Assembly (NCBI RefSeq): GCF_947500075.1 | Contig: NZ_CANMQS010000001.1 | Span: 62,001-126,000, forward strand | Source of the DNA: an uncultured Sulfitobacter sp. | GTDB taxonomy: Bacteria > Pseudomonadota > Alphaproteobacteria > Rhodobacterales > Rhodobacteraceae | DNA length: 64,000 bases | Reading direction: 5' to 3' | Shown here: positions 9,011 to 18,049 of the stretch, piece by piece | Layout: each line of letters opens with the position of its first letter | Position numbering within the stretch: position 1 is the first letter of the stretch | Notes under the pieces: model-generated | What the model was told of the DNA's origin: nothing | What the model saw: the letters and a program-made list of their open reading frames with translations, nothing else | Databases searched by the model: none | Program-made: the position numbers and the translations under genes

Positions 9011-9520
9011 ATGGCCGATTATCCCACATTTTTCGACAAGGACGCCCTGCTGGAATGCGCCGAAGGCAAGCTCTTTGGTCCCGGCAATGCCCAGTTGCCG
9101 GCCCCACCGATGCTGATGATGGACCGGATCACCGATGTCTCCGGCGATGGCGGCGCCCATGGCAAGGGGCACATCACGGCGGAGTTCGACATCACGCCGG
9201 ATCTTTGGTTCTTCGACTGCCACTTTCCCGGCAACCCGATCATGCCCGGCTGTCTGGGTCTGGACGGTCTGTGGCAGTTGACCGGTTTCAACCTTGGCTG
9301 GCGCGGCTGGCAGGGGCGCGGGTATGCGCTGGGTGTGGGCGAAGTGAAGCTCAAGGGCATGGTGCGCCCGGACCGCAAGATGCTGACCTACAAGATTGAT
9401 TTCACCAAAGCGATCCAGACACGGCGGCTGACCATGGGCGTGGCTGACGGGATCGTGGAGGCGGACGGTGAGGTGATCTACGAGGTGACTGGCATGAAGG
9501 TCGCTTTGTCGGGAAGTTGA
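9011..9520 (+). CDS. fabA: 3-hydroxydecanoyl-ACP dehydratase/isomerase FabA
   Basis: The 169-residue hotdog dehydratase that introduces the cis double bond in anaerobic unsaturated fatty-acid synthesis. The active-site His71 ([11 protein letters not shown]) and Asp85 (LGLDGLWQ) are present, and the length is normal. ATG 9011 follows AGGAG at 9000-9004. FabB, its usual co-transcribed partner, is displaced about 1.65 kb downstream by a hydrolase and a lipoprotein gene. Confidence 0.96.
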   Translation: MADYPTFFDKDALLECAEGKLFGPGNAQLPAPPMLMMDRITDVSGDGGAHGKGHITAEFDITPDLWFFDCHFPGNPIMPGCLGLDGLWQLTGFNLGWRGWQGRGYALGVGEVKLKGMVRPDRKMLTYKIDFTKAIQTRRLTMGVADGIVEADGEVIYEVTGMKVALSGS

Positions 9521-9562
9521 CGCCTCACCGTTGATGTTGCGGCCGAAGCGGCTGTTGCGCAT

Positions 9563-9584
9563 GGATATTTTTGGCCAAAAAGAG
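9563..9584 (+). repeat. Dispersed intergenic repeat, copy A
   Basis: Core GGATATTTTTGGCCAAAAAG, an AT-rich near-palindrome around GGCC, in the gap after fabA. Related cores occur near 23.8, 25.2 and 34.1 kb. The rest of the 217-bp gap (9521-9737) holds no recognisable gene. Confidence 0.6.
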
Positions 9585-9737
9585 CCAGCAGCGCGGTGGT
9601 TTTGCAGGCACGCTTGCATGTGATTTGACGTGGCAGGCATAGGTTGAGAAGGTGTGAGCACCACCCGGACCTTCGCAACATGATGAGATCCGGGCGTCGA
9701 CGCAGATGCGATTTCCGCAGCACCCAAAGGACGAACC

Positions 9738-10553
9738 ATGCAGTTGATCACCGCCAACGGCCGCCAGATCGCCTATTCCGACACAGGCGGGGACGGTGAT
9801 ACCATCGTTTTCTCCCACGGCTATCTGATGAACAGCCGGATGTTCGATCACCAGATTGCCGCCCTCAAAGACCGCTACCGCGTCATCGCCTTTGATCACC
9901 GCGGCCATGGGCAGAGCGCGCCCTGCCCTGATCCGTTTGGCATGTACGATCTGGTCGATGATGCCGAAGCACTGGTGCGCGCGCTGACGGACGGACCGGT
10001 GCATTTTGCTGGCATGTCCACGGGTGGCTTTGTGGGGTTGCGGATTGCCCTGCGCAGCCCCGACGTGATCCGGAGCCTGACGTTGATTGACACGGCTGCC
10101 GGTGCGGAAGATCCCGCCGCGCTGAAACAGTACAACCAACTCCTTTTTGCAGTGCGCTGGTTGGGTGTGCGCCCGCTGCTGGGAAAAGTGCTGCCCATCC
10201 TGATGGGGTCGGCTTTCCTGAAAGATCCGGACAGGCAGCAGGATGTCGCCTTTTGGCGGTCGGAAATGAAGACGCTCGACAAACGCTCCATCCACCGGTT
10301 CGGCAAGGCGATCTTTGGACGGGACGATGTGTTGGGGGATATGGCGGCACTGGACAGCCCGCCCCCCACACAGATCATCGTTGGTGCAGATGATGTGGCA
10401 ACGCCCGTGGCAAAGTCGCAAGCCATGCACAAGGCGATCAAAGGGGCGACCCTGACCGTGGTGCCGGACGCCGGACACACCAGCCCGATTGAGCAGCCGC
10501 AGGCCCTGACCGACGCCATGACGCAATTTCTGGCTGGCCTGCGGGCGGGATGA
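9738..10553 (+). CDS. Alpha/beta-fold hydrolase
   Basis: A 271-residue alpha/beta hydrolase. Visible are the oxyanion HG (FSHGYL), the nucleophile elbow GMSTGG, and the C-terminal His in DAGHTSPIEQP; an Asp in VGADDVATP completes the triad. The sequence resembles 3-oxoadipate enol-lactonase-like and haloperoxidase-like esterases, substrate unknown. It lies alone between fabA and the converging lipoprotein gene, ending 2 bp from that gene's stop. Confidence 0.85.
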   Translation: MQLITANGRQIAYSDTGGDGDTIVFSHGYLMNSRMFDHQIAALKDRYRVIAFDHRGHGQSAPCPDPFGMYDLVDDAEALVRALTDGPVHFAGMSTGGFVGLRIALRSPDVIRSLTLIDTAAGAEDPAALKQYNQLLFAVRWLGVRPLLGKVLPILMGSAFLKDPDRQQDVAFWRSEMKTLDKRSIHRFGKAIFGRDDVLGDMAALDSPPPTQIIVGADDVATPVAKSQAMHKAIKGATLTVVPDAGHTSPIEQPQALTDAMTQFLAGLRAG

Positions 10554-10555
10554 GA

Positions 10556-10933
10556 TCAGGCGCGCGGCAGCCTTGGCGCGTATCGCCGACAGTTGTTGCC
10601 CACATATTGGCTCGCTACGACGCGGGCCGATGACAGGCGCGCGGTGTAGGTACATTCATTCTCAATCACCCGCCGCCGATGCCCCGCAACCCGCGCCTGG
10701 CCGGTGCTGGTGTAGATGTAAATCGGCTCAAAAATGACGTCTCGCTCACGGTATTGCCAGACGGCCGTGGTTGAATTCTGAAGATCGGGCTGCCCAATCG
10801 CCGCAATGACCTGGGCCAGGGGTTTGCCGTTGAACTGCGTCTCGCGCGCGGCCCGTTCTTCCGGCGTTTCGCACGCCGCCAGCACAATGCAGGGCAAAAG
10901 GACGCAAAGACCGCGGAAAAATGAAATCATCAC
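10556..10933 (-). CDS. Small lipoprotein, unknown function
   Basis: A 125-residue protein with a lipoprotein signal (hydrophobic stretch then LAAC, lipidated Cys near position 21). The mature part has a GKPLAQVIAAIGQP segment reminiscent of BamE/SmpA-type lipoproteins and four further Cys or Arg-rich patches near the C-terminus. Function is unknown. Two adjacent ATG codons (10933, 10930) are possible starts, with AAGGA upstream. It converges on the hydrolase and is divergent from fabB. Confidence 0.7.
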   Translation of the reverse strand: MMISFFRGLCVLLPCIVLAACETPEERAARETQFNGKPLAQVIAAIGQPDLQNSTTAVWQYRERDVIFEPIYIYTSTGQARVAGHRRRVIENECTYTARLSSARVVASQYVGNNCRRYAPRLPRA

Positions 10934-11062
10934 AAAAGGTCCTTCATGAAGATCTTATCAGCATTCCACGTCAGCATATAGCAATTCAAGCACTAAAAAC
11001 AGCCATGTGCGGTGCGCTGATCCACGGCGACCCTGTTCTCCCACCGCGCCCGCGCTAACGGG

Positions 11063-11092
11063 TTGCGCCGTTGCATTGCACTGGCCTAAATA
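11063..11092 (+). promoter_or_regulatory. Candidate sigma70-type promoter for fabB-fabI
   Basis: TTGCGC at 11063-11068 and TAAATA at 11087-11092 are separated by 18 bp, about 30 bp upstream of the leader ATG. This would give fabB-fabI a promoter of its own now that they are separated from fabA. Pattern match only. Confidence 0.35.
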
Positions 11093-11120
11093 GACGTTGG
11101 TACATCAAAGGAGTGCGCCC

Positions 11121-11180
11121 ATGCGCCGTGTCAAACCAAAGGTTTGCAGATTAGAAGGGTCACTGGAGGTTTGCAGATGA
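11121..11180 (+). CDS. Candidate 19-codon leader peptide upstream of fabB
   Basis: ATG 11121 is preceded by AAAGGAG with 7-nt spacing and opens a 19-residue frame ([19 protein letters not shown]) whose TGA overlaps the fabB ATG as ATGA. Its first four codons spell MRRV, as does the start of FabB, and it spans a direct repeat. It may be a translated coupling leader, or the relic of an older fabB start cut off by a rearrangement. No homologue is recognised. Confidence 0.35.
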   Translation: MRRVKPKVCRLEGSLEVCR

Positions 11181-11187
11181 GAAGAGT
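11141..11187 (+). repeat. Imperfect 20-bp direct repeat over the fabB start
   Basis: GGTTTGCAGATTAGAAGGGT (11141-11160) recurs as GGTTTGCAGATGAGAAGAGT (11168-11187), 18 of 20 identical and 27 bp apart, so in frame with each other. The second copy carries the fabB ATG. In the fabB frame they read LQIRRV and LQMRRV. Confidence 0.8.
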
Positions 11188-12406
11188 GGTCGTCACAGGG
11201 TTGGGGATTGTCTCATCCATCGGGAACAACGCAGAAGAGGTCCTGGCCTCTCTCAAGGCCGGGGCCAGCGGGATTGAGGCAAGCGACGTCATGGCAGAGC
11301 ATGGCTTTCGCAGCCAGATCGCGGGCACGCTGAAAATTGATCTGGCCGCGCATATCGACAAGCGCACCCTGCGGTTCATGGGACCCGGTGCAGGCTATGC
11401 CTATTTGGCGATGGGTCAGGCGATTGAAGATGCAGGTCTGGGTGAAGACCTTGTGTCCAACCCGCGTACCGGGCTGATTGCAGGATCCGGCGGGCCCTCC
11501 ACGTCGGCTATGAAAGCAGCGCACGACACGGTCGACAAAACGGGGGCGACCAAGCGGATCGGCCCCTTTGCCGTGCCCAAGTGCATGTCTTCGACCGTCA
11601 GCGCGAACCTGTCGACCGCCTACAAGATCAAGGGCATCAACTATTCGATCACCTCAGCCTGTTCGACCTCGCTGCATTGCATCGGCTCTGCGGCGGAACA
11701 GATCATGCTGGGCAAACAGGATGTGATGTTCGCGGGCGGCGGCGAAGAGCTGGACTGGACGCTGTCGTGTCTGTTTGACGCCATGGGCGCGATGAGCAGC
11801 AAGTACAACGATGCGCCGACCACGGCGTCACGCGCCTTTGATGCCAACCGCGACGGATTTGTGATCACCGGCGGTGGTGGCATGGTTGTGCTGGAGGATC
11901 TGGAGCATGCGCTGGCACGCGGCGCGAAGATCTATGCCGAAGTGACCGGGTTTGCCGCCACATCCGACGGGCATGACATGGTGGCCCCCTCTGGCGAGGG
12001 CGGACAACGCGCGATGGAACTGGCGCTGGCCACCCTGCCCGAAGGCCGCAAGGTCAGCTATATCAACGCGCATGGCACATCGACCCCGGTCGGCGACGTG
12101 GGAGAGATCGAAGCCGTGCGCCGGGTGTTCGGCCAGGGCGCGACCCCCCTGGTGAGTTCGACCAAATCCATGACGGGCCATGGTCAGGGCGCGGCAGGCG
12201 CCATGGAAGCGATCTTCTGTCTGCTGATGCTGGACAATGACTTCATCACGCCGTCGATCAACGTGGAAACGCTGGACCCTGATCTGGACCCTTCCGAAAT
12301 TGCCACCGAACTGGTGGAGAACGCCGGACTGGATTCCGTGATGACCAACTCGTTTGGATTTGGCGGCACGAACGGATCGATGATCCTGTCGAAATATCAA
12401 GGATAA
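11177..12406 (+). CDS. fabB: Beta-ketoacyl-ACP synthase I FabB
   Basis: A 409-residue condensing enzyme that elongates the unsaturated acyl chain made by FabA. The catalytic triad is Cys162 (TSACSTSLH), His299 ([12 protein letters not shown]) and His335 ([11 protein letters not shown], with Lys330). ATG 11177 has GGAGG 7 nt upstream; a TTG at 11144 in the same frame would add 11 residues. The first codons use AGA AGA for Arg, unlike the CGN-rich body. It is followed after 9 bp by fabI. Confidence 0.95.
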   Translation: MRRVVVTGLGIVSSIGNNAEEVLASLKAGASGIEASDVMAEHGFRSQIAGTLKIDLAAHIDKRTLRFMGPGAGYAYLAMGQAIEDAGLGEDLVSNPRTGLIAGSGGPSTSAMKAAHDTVDKTGATKRIGPFAVPKCMSSTVSANLSTAYKIKGINYSITSACSTSLHCIGSAAEQIMLGKQDVMFAGGGEELDWTLSCLFDAMGAMSSKYNDAPTTASRAFDANRDGFVITGGGGMVVLEDLEHALARGAKIYAEVTGFAATSDGHDMVAPSGEGGQRAMELALATLPEGRKVSYINAHGTSTPVGDVGEIEAVRRVFGQGATPLVSSTKSMTGHGQGAAGAMEAIFCLLMLDNDFITPSINVETLDPDLDPSEIATELVENAGLDSVMTNSFGFGGTNGSMILSKYQG

Positions 12407-12415
12407 GGACAGGAC

Positions 12416-13207
12416 ATGTCAGAACTACTCAAAGGAAAACGCGGGCTTGTCATGGGCGTTGCGAACGAACGCTCCATCGCGTGGGGCATTGCGCGGGCCA
12501 TGGCGGGTGCGGGTGCGGAACTTGCCTTCACCTATCAGGGAGAGGCGTTCGGGTCGCGTTTGAAACCGCTGGCAGAGAGTGTCGGCAGTGATTTCATGGT
12601 CGATGTCGACGTCACCGATGATGCGTCACTGGACACCGCGTTTGAACAATTGGGCGCACGCTGGCCGACGATTGACTTTGTGGTCCATGCGATTGCGTTT
12701 TCGGACAAGTCCGAACTGACGGGGCGGTTCCTGAACACCTCCCGCGCGAACTTCAAACATTCGATGGACATCTCTGCCTACAGCTTCATTGAAGTCGCCC
12801 GTCGCGCCCATCCCTTGATGGTGGAGAACGGCGGTACGCTGATGACACTCACCTATCAGGGGTCCAACAAGGTTGTGCCCAACTACAACGTGATGGGTGT
12901 GGCCAAGGCGGCGCTGGAGAGTGCGACGCGCTATCTGGCGAACGATCTGGGGCCGGAGGGCATTCGGGTGAACGCAATTTCCCCCGGCCCGATGAAGACG
13001 CTTGCGGGGGCTGCGATTGGCGGCGCGCGCAAGACCTACAAGCATACCGATCAGAACGCGCCTTTGCGCAGCAATGCGACGCTGGATGCGGTTGGTGGGA
13101 CGGCCGTGTATCTGGCGTCAGATGCGGGGGCCTGCACGACGGGGGAGATCATCCACGTCGATGGCGGGTATCATGTGCTGGGGATGCCTCAGGCAGAGCA
13201 TTTGTAG
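12416..13207 (+). CDS. fabI: Enoyl-ACP reductase FabI
   Basis: A 263-residue NADH-dependent enoyl-ACP reductase of the SDR fold. The N-terminal GVANERSIAWGIA loop is specific to FabI, the Tyr...Lys pair is in YNVMGVAKAALE, and the substrate loop SPGPMKTLAG follows. It completes the elongation cycle with FabB and is probably co-transcribed with it. Confidence 0.95.
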   Translation: MSELLKGKRGLVMGVANERSIAWGIARAMAGAGAELAFTYQGEAFGSRLKPLAESVGSDFMVDVDVTDDASLDTAFEQLGARWPTIDFVVHAIAFSDKSELTGRFLNTSRANFKHSMDISAYSFIEVARRAHPLMVENGGTLMTLTYQGSNKVVPNYNVMGVAKAALESATRYLANDLGPEGIRVNAISPGPMKTLAGAAIGGARKTYKHTDQNAPLRSNATLDAVGGTAVYLASDAGACTTGEIIHVDGGYHVLGMPQAEHL

Positions 13208-13228
13208 GGTTCGGGGCGTTTGCAGCGA

Positions 13229-13298
13229 AGGGTGCGCATTCATTGCGCACCGATGCGGTTGAGGTGATGTGGTGCGGTGGGCAGTGAATGCGCACCCT
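13229..13298. repeat. Nested inverted repeats downstream of fabI
   Basis: AGGGTGCGCATTCA at 13229-13242 has a perfect inverted copy at 13285-13298. Inside, GGTGCGC (13231-13237) pairs with GCGCACC (13245-13251) across a 7-nt loop. No T-run follows. It may end the fab transcript or be a dispersed palindrome. The rest of the gap to 13350 shows nothing else. Confidence 0.6.
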
Positions 13299-13350
13299 AC
13301 GGTCACCAACATGCGCCGGGCAGCCTTGATTCAGGGCTGGTTCGTCATCC

Positions 13351-14466
13351 TCACCGTAACACATCCGTCCGCCACAGCCACACCTTCATCCCGCCATGCG
13401 CAACAGGTGCGTCCTTGGGCAGCCACGGCAGGCCTGTCGCCTTCGCCAACCCCGGCTCTGACGTCACCATCCCCACACGCCAGCCTTTGAAGTGCGTCCG
13501 CATCACCGCGCCAAACTCGGCATAGATCGCATAAAGCAGTTTCTTGTTGCCGATCCGCGCACCGTAGGGCGGATTGACCATGACCAATCCCGGCGGGCCG
13601 TCGGGCGGGCGGGCGTCGGCGGCGGAGAGGTTGGTGAAACCTGTCACCTCCCCCACCCCGGCGCGCGCGGCATTCTCATTTGCCATGCGCACGGCACCTG
13701 CGTCGCGGTCGGAACCGAAGAACCGGACGGGGCCTGCGGCCTCCCCGGCCTCGCGTCGCAAAGCGCCATAGGCCTCCGCATCAAAACTGGCCAAATCCTC
13801 AAATGCAAAGGACCGGGAGCGGCCCGGTTGCAAACCGGCGGCGATCTCTGCCGCTTCGATCACGAAAGTGCCGGAGCCGCACATCGGATCCACCACCACC
13901 TGCGTGCCGTCAAAACCGCATTCGGCAAGAAACATCGCCGCCATGTTCTCCCGCAAAGGCGCTTTGCCAACGGCCTGTTTGTGACCGCGCTTGTGCAGCG
14001 GCTCTCCGGTGGCATCCAGACTGATCACCACCTGATTGTCGTCAATCCGCACCTTCACCACCAAAGCAGCATCGGCAGAGACCGTGATCCCGTGGCTCTC
14101 TCTCAAGGCGGTCTCGATGCGCTGGGTTGCGGCACCTGCGTGATAGATCTTCGATGCCTTGCAGGTCACCTGCACCTTCACAGGAACATCCGGGCGCAAC
14201 ACATCACCCCAAGGGAACTTGCGGGACCGCTTGTCCAGCTGCGCCAGATGGAATGCCATGAAGCCCCCGACCCGCACCAGCACGCGCACCGCCCCGCGCA
14301 GGTCCAGATGGGAGCGCCAGACCTCGGCCCAATTGCCGGTCACGGTCACCCCACCTGCGGCTGTGCCCGCAACGGCAAAGCCCTTGGCCAATGCCTCCGC
14401 CTTCAGCGGTGCTTCAAGGCCCGGTGGGCACACGAGGAATATCTCAAAGGGGCCTTCAGATGTCAT
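13351..14466 (-). CDS. THUMP-domain class I SAM-dependent RNA methyltransferase
   Basis: A 371-residue enzyme with an N-terminal THUMP RNA-binding region (about residues 45-155) and a C-terminal Rossmann methyltransferase: DPMCGSGTF binds SAM and NPPYG is the N-methyltransferase catalytic motif for an exocyclic amine. It is related to the N-terminal half of RlmL (23S rRNA m2G2445) and to TrmN-like enzymes; the exact RNA target is not certain. Confidence 0.87.
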   Translation of the reverse strand: MTSEGPFEIFLVCPPGLEAPLKAEALAKGFAVAGTAAGGVTVTGNWAEVWRSHLDLRGAVRVLVRVGGFMAFHLAQLDKRSRKFPWGDVLRPDVPVKVQVTCKASKIYHAGAATQRIETALRESHGITVSADAALVVKVRIDDNQVVISLDATGEPLHKRGHKQAVGKAPLRENMAAMFLAECGFDGTQVVVDPMCGSGTFVIEAAEIAAGLQPGRSRSFAFEDLASFDAEAYGALRREAGEAAGPVRFFGSDRDAGAVRMANENAARAGVGEVTGFTNLSAADARPPDGPPGLVMVNPPYGARIGNKKLLYAIYAEFGAVMRTHFKGWRVGMVTSEPGLAKATGLPWLPKDAPVAHGGMKVWLWRTDVLR

Positions 14467-14567
14467 GGCCCCTCCATACGCGCGCCTGCACGCCTGCGCG
14501 AGGGGTCATGCAATAAATGCACCAGATCTGCCATGATTTCGCCGCGATCCACCCCTAACCCATTCCC

Positions 14568-14942
14568 ATGACACTTGCTGACACATACCGCGAACAGGTT
14601 GTTCAATCGCGGCAGGACCGCGCCCGGAAGGCGATCTTCATGTCGCGCATCGTGGGTCTGATGCTGATGTTGCTCATCGCCTTTGTGATGCGGGTCGAAC
14701 CGAACCTGCGCAGTGCCTTTGCCGAAGCAGGCATGGAGCTGATGACCAACATGACGGGCCGTGACGCACCAACGCAGACGGCAAGTGCGGCGCCTGCACA
14801 ATCCACCCTGCCCCGCGACCGGGTGAAGGTGAACCGCGGCACGGCGGCAAACGCCCAGTCGGCAAGCGCCAGTCGCGAGGACGCTCAAGCGCAGGCCGAG
14901 GCACTGGGCGCGCGCCTGAAAGCAGTCAAAGTCGGCGAATAG
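14568..14942 (+). CDS. Small single-pass membrane protein, unknown
   Basis: A 124-residue protein with a basic N-terminus, one membrane helix (IVGLMLMLLIAFVM, residues about 28-41) and an Ala/Gln-rich, probably disordered or coiled C-terminal tail. No family was recognised. It is divergent from the RNA methyltransferase and converges on the FKBP gene, the two stops being separated by a short hairpin. Confidence 0.6.
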   Translation: MTLADTYREQVVQSRQDRARKAIFMSRIVGLMLMLLIAFVMRVEPNLRSAFAEAGMELMTNMTGRDAPTQTASAAPAQSTLPRDRVKVNRGTAANAQSASASREDAQAQAEALGARLKAVKVGE

Positions 14943-14955
14943 CGCCGCAGGCGCT
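14941..14955. terminator. Short hairpin between converging genes
   Basis: AGCGCC-GCA-GGCGCT, a 6-bp stem with a 3-nt loop, occupies the whole gap between two converging stop codons. It is short and has no clear T-run. Confidence 0.4.
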
Positions 14956-15382
14956 ACCCGATCGAAACAAGCTCGATATCGAACTGCAGATCTTTCCCCG
15001 CGAGCGGGTGATTGGCATCAAGGGTGACCGTCGCTTCATCCACTTCCACCACCATGACCGGCAAAGGCTGGCCATCGGGTGTTTGCATCTGCAATTGCGT
15101 GCCGATCTCCAGCGGAATATCTGCGGGGATGCCCTCACGCGGGATGCTCTGGCGCATTTCCGGGCGGATGGGGCCATAGGCCTCCGCGCAGGCGATCTTG
15201 ACCACCTTCTTCTCACCCACTTCCATACCGGCCATGGCCACATCAAGGCCGGGGATGATCATCCCGGACCCCACTTCAAACTCCAGCGGATCGCGCCCTT
15301 CGGAGCTGTCAAAAGTGGTGCCGTCCAGCAGCGTACCGGTATAGTGAATGGCTACTTTATCGCCTGCCTTGACCTGCGTCAT
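14954..15382 (-). CDS. FKBP-type peptidyl-prolyl cis-trans isomerase (SlyD-like)
   Basis: A 142-residue FKBP: VKAGDKVAIHYTGTLLDGTTFDSS begins the domain and an insert (AYGPIRPEMRQSIPREGIP to ANHPLAGKDL) makes it SlyD/FkpA-like rather than minimal FKBP. It lacks the His-rich metal tail of E. coli SlyD. Probably a cytoplasmic folding helper. ATG 15382 is preceded by GGAGAG. Confidence 0.88.
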   Translation of the reverse strand: MTQVKAGDKVAIHYTGTLLDGTTFDSSEGRDPLEFEVGSGMIIPGLDVAMAGMEVGEKKVVKIACAEAYGPIRPEMRQSIPREGIPADIPLEIGTQLQMQTPDGQPLPVMVVEVDEATVTLDANHPLAGKDLQFDIELVSIG

Positions 15383-15568
15383 CGTCTCTCCAATCGGGGT
15401 ATATCTGGGAAAATGGGCTGAGGCCGCGTATCTGCGCGGGTGCTCTAGAGTCTTGCGCACCCTTTCAAAGGCCGGGTGTGAAGTAAACCCCGGCAGCAAA
15501 AGTGGTACAATTCTGCTCTTTTCCCCTCTGGCGGCGCATGACACTCTGCCAGAAAAAGGAGCGCGCCC

Positions 15569-16255
15569 ATGCCCATCACCACCTGCGTCTTTGACGCTTA
15601 TGGCACTCTCTTCGACGTTGCCGCTGCTGCCCGGCAGGCGGCGGGTGAGCCGGATTGCAAAGCCATCAAGGACGACTGGCCACTGCTGGCCGAACATTGG
15701 CGGCTCAAGCAGCTGCAATACTCATGGCTGCGCGCCGTGGCCGATGCCCATACGGATTTCTGGGAAGTCACCCAGAACGGCCTGGACTGGGCGTTGGAGA
15801 AAACCGGCCATGACGGTGACCCGGTTCTGCGCGCGCGTTTGCTGGCGCTTTACTGGGAATTGCAGGCTTACGCAGAAGTGCCCGAAATGCTGGCAACCCT
15901 GAAGGCCGGTGGCTTGAACACGGCGATCCTGTCCAACGGGTCGCCTGACATGTTGTCGGGAGCCGTGAAATCGGCTGACATTGAGGACGTGCTGGATGTG
16001 TCACTGTCGGTGCAAAGCGTGGGTATCTTCAAGCCGGATGCGCGGGTCTATGATCTGGTCGGCGCGCATTTTGGCTGCACAAAGGATGAGGTCCTGTTCG
16101 TCTCTTCCAACGGCTGGGACGCGGCAGCAGCGACGGGATACGGCTTCACAACCGCCTGGGTCAACCGGGGCGGAGAGCCGATGGACAGACTGCCATGGGA
16201 ACCTGCCCATGTGCTGCAGGATTTGACAGGCATTCCACAACTGGCGGGGCTTTGA
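15569..16255 (+). CDS. (S)-2-haloacid dehalogenase, type II
   Basis: A 228-residue HAD-superfamily enzyme that hydrolyses 2-haloacids to 2-hydroxyacids. The full dehalogenase set is visible: nucleophile Asp9 (VFDAYGTLFD), Arg45 for halide binding (WRLKQLQYSWLR), Ser122 (SNGSPDML), Lys155 and Tyr161 (IFKPDARVY), Asn181 and Asp184 (SSNGWDAAA). RBS AAAGGAG precedes the ATG. It opens a run of coupled genes, with a gap of 1 bp to the next. Confidence 0.9.
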   Translation: MPITTCVFDAYGTLFDVAAAARQAAGEPDCKAIKDDWPLLAEHWRLKQLQYSWLRAVADAHTDFWEVTQNGLDWALEKTGHDGDPVLRARLLALYWELQAYAEVPEMLATLKAGGLNTAILSNGSPDMLSGAVKSADIEDVLDVSLSVQSVGIFKPDARVYDLVGAHFGCTKDEVLFVSSNGWDAAAATGYGFTTAWVNRGGEPMDRLPWEPAHVLQDLTGIPQLAGL

Positions 16256-16256
16256 G

Positions 16257-17081
16257 ATGGCGACCTTTACCACTTCTGACGGTCTGGACCTCTACTACGA
16301 GGACGAAGGCGACGGGCTGCCGATCCTCTGTTTGCCGGGGCTGACCCGCACGACGGCGGATTTCGACTATGTCAGCCCTCATCTGGCAGGCAACCGGGTG
16401 ATCAAGATGGACTATCGCGGGCGCGGCCAGTCGGCATTTGATCCGTCATGGGCCAACTACACCGTGCAGGTCGAAGGCCGCGATGTGATGGAACTGCTGG
16501 CGCATCTGGGGCTGCGACAGACGGCAATTCTTGGCACCTCACGCGGCGGGATGATCGCACTGGGACTGGCCGCAGTGGTCAAGAACGCCCTCCTGGGTGT
16601 GGCGCTCAATGACATCGGGCCGGCACTTGATCCAAAGGGCATTGATTTCATTATGGTCTATCTGGGCCGCAACCCGGCGGCAAAGACCCACGCCGAAGCC
16701 GCCGCGGCTTTGCAGCATGTGTTTTCCGATTTCAAGGATGTGCCGCCCGAACGCTGGCTGCGCGAAGCGGAAAAGAACTATACCCAGACGGCGGATGGTT
16801 TGCAGATTACCTATGATCCCAAGCTCCGCGACGCGGTGGAACTGGGCAAGGATCAGCCGCTGCCCGACCTGTGGCCCTTCTTCGATGCGATGGCCGACCT
16901 GCCGCTTGCCTGTATCCGGGGCGCCAATTCAGGCCTGTTCACCAAGGAGACATTGTCCGAGATGCAGAAACGCCGCCCCGACATGATCACCGCCGTGGTC
17001 CCCGACCGGGGCCATGTGCCGTTTCTGGATGAGCCGGAGGCCGTTGCCGCCTTGCACAAATGGGTGGAGGCCATGACATGA
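16257..17081 (+). CDS. Alpha/beta-fold hydrolase
   Basis: A 274-residue hydrolase with nucleophile elbow GTSRGG and the terminal His in PDRGHVPFLDEPEA. A large cap domain is present. It starts one base after the dehalogenase and overlaps the next gene by ATGA, so it is expressed with both. The substrate is unknown; the pairing with a dehalogenase allows, but does not prove, a role in halo-organic breakdown. Confidence 0.84.
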   Translation: MATFTTSDGLDLYYEDEGDGLPILCLPGLTRTTADFDYVSPHLAGNRVIKMDYRGRGQSAFDPSWANYTVQVEGRDVMELLAHLGLRQTAILGTSRGGMIALGLAAVVKNALLGVALNDIGPALDPKGIDFIMVYLGRNPAAKTHAEAAAALQHVFSDFKDVPPERWLREAEKNYTQTADGLQITYDPKLRDAVELGKDQPLPDLWPFFDAMADLPLACIRGANSGLFTKETLSEMQKRRPDMITAVVPDRGHVPFLDEPEAVAALHKWVEAMT

Positions 17082-18049
17082 ACATCGATATGATCCGCGC
17101 CGCGGCGTCCCGTCTGGACGGCCACGCCCGCCGCACGCCCTTGCTGAATTCCCCGTTTCTGGATGAGATGGCGGGACGCAGGCTCTGGATCAAGCCGGAG
17201 TGTTTGCAGCACACCGGCAGTTTCAAGTTTCGCGGTGGGTGGTCAGCGGTGTCGGCTTTGGAGCCCGAGACCCGCGCGCGCGGCGTGATCGCGTTTTCCT
17301 CGGGCAACCACGCGCAGGGCGTGGCTTTGGCCGCGCAGGCACATGGGGTGCCTGCGGTTATTGTGATGCCGTCGGACTGCCCGGCAATGAAGATTGACAA
17401 TACGCGCGCGTATGGCGCTGAGGTGGTTTTGTATGATCGCGTCAGGGAATCGCGCGAAGAGATCGGCGCAACCCTGAGCGAGGAACGTGGGCTGACCTTG
17501 ATCCGCCCTTACGACGAACCGCAGGTGATTGCGGGCCAGGGCACTTGCGGGTTGGAGATTGCCGAGGACGCCAACCGTCTGGGGATCAAGGACGCGGATG
17601 TCATCGTCTGTTGCGGCGGGGGCGGGCTAACCTCCGGCATCGCCCTGGCGTTTGAGGCGGACGCCCCTACCCTGCGCGTACGCCCTGCCGAACCTGAAGG
17701 GTTTGACGATGTGGCGCGCTCGCTCCGCTCCGGCGGGATTGAACGAAACAACCATCTCAGTGGGTCGATCTGCGATGCGATTGTGAGCCCGCAGCCGGGT
17801 GATATCACCTGGCCGATCCTGCACCGTCTTGCAGGCCCCGGTCTGGTCATCAGCGATGATGAAGCCTTGCAGGCCATGGGCCATGCGTTCAGCCGCTTGA
17901 AGGTGGTCGCAGAACCGGGCGGGGCCGCAGCATTGGCAGCGGCGCTGTTTCGGGCGGATGAGATCAACGGCGAGGATGTGATCGTCACCATCTCCGGCGG
18001 CAACGTCGACCCGGCCATGTTCGCCCGCGCCCTGGAGACGCTTGCATGA
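17078..18049 (+). CDS. PLP-dependent threonine/serine dehydratase-like enzyme
   Basis: A 323-residue fold-type II PLP enzyme: the Schiff-base Lys in TGSFKFRGGWSA, the phosphate/substrate loop SSGNHAQGVALAA and the cofactor-binding CGGGGLTSGIAL. It has no C-terminal ACT regulatory domain, so it resembles catabolic threonine dehydratase or serine racemase and not biosynthetic IlvA. The start overlaps the upstream stop by ATGA, and its own stop overlaps the next start. Confidence 0.86.
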   Translation: MNIDMIRAAASRLDGHARRTPLLNSPFLDEMAGRRLWIKPECLQHTGSFKFRGGWSAVSALEPETRARGVIAFSSGNHAQGVALAAQAHGVPAVIVMPSDCPAMKIDNTRAYGAEVVLYDRVRESREEIGATLSEERGLTLIRPYDEPQVIAGQGTCGLEIAEDANRLGIKDADVIVCCGGGGLTSGIALAFEADAPTLRVRPAEPEGFDDVARSLRSGGIERNNHLSGSICDAIVSPQPGDITWPILHRLAGPGLVISDDEALQAMGHAFSRLKVVAEPGGAAALAAALFRADEINGEDVIVTISGGNVDPAMFARALETLA

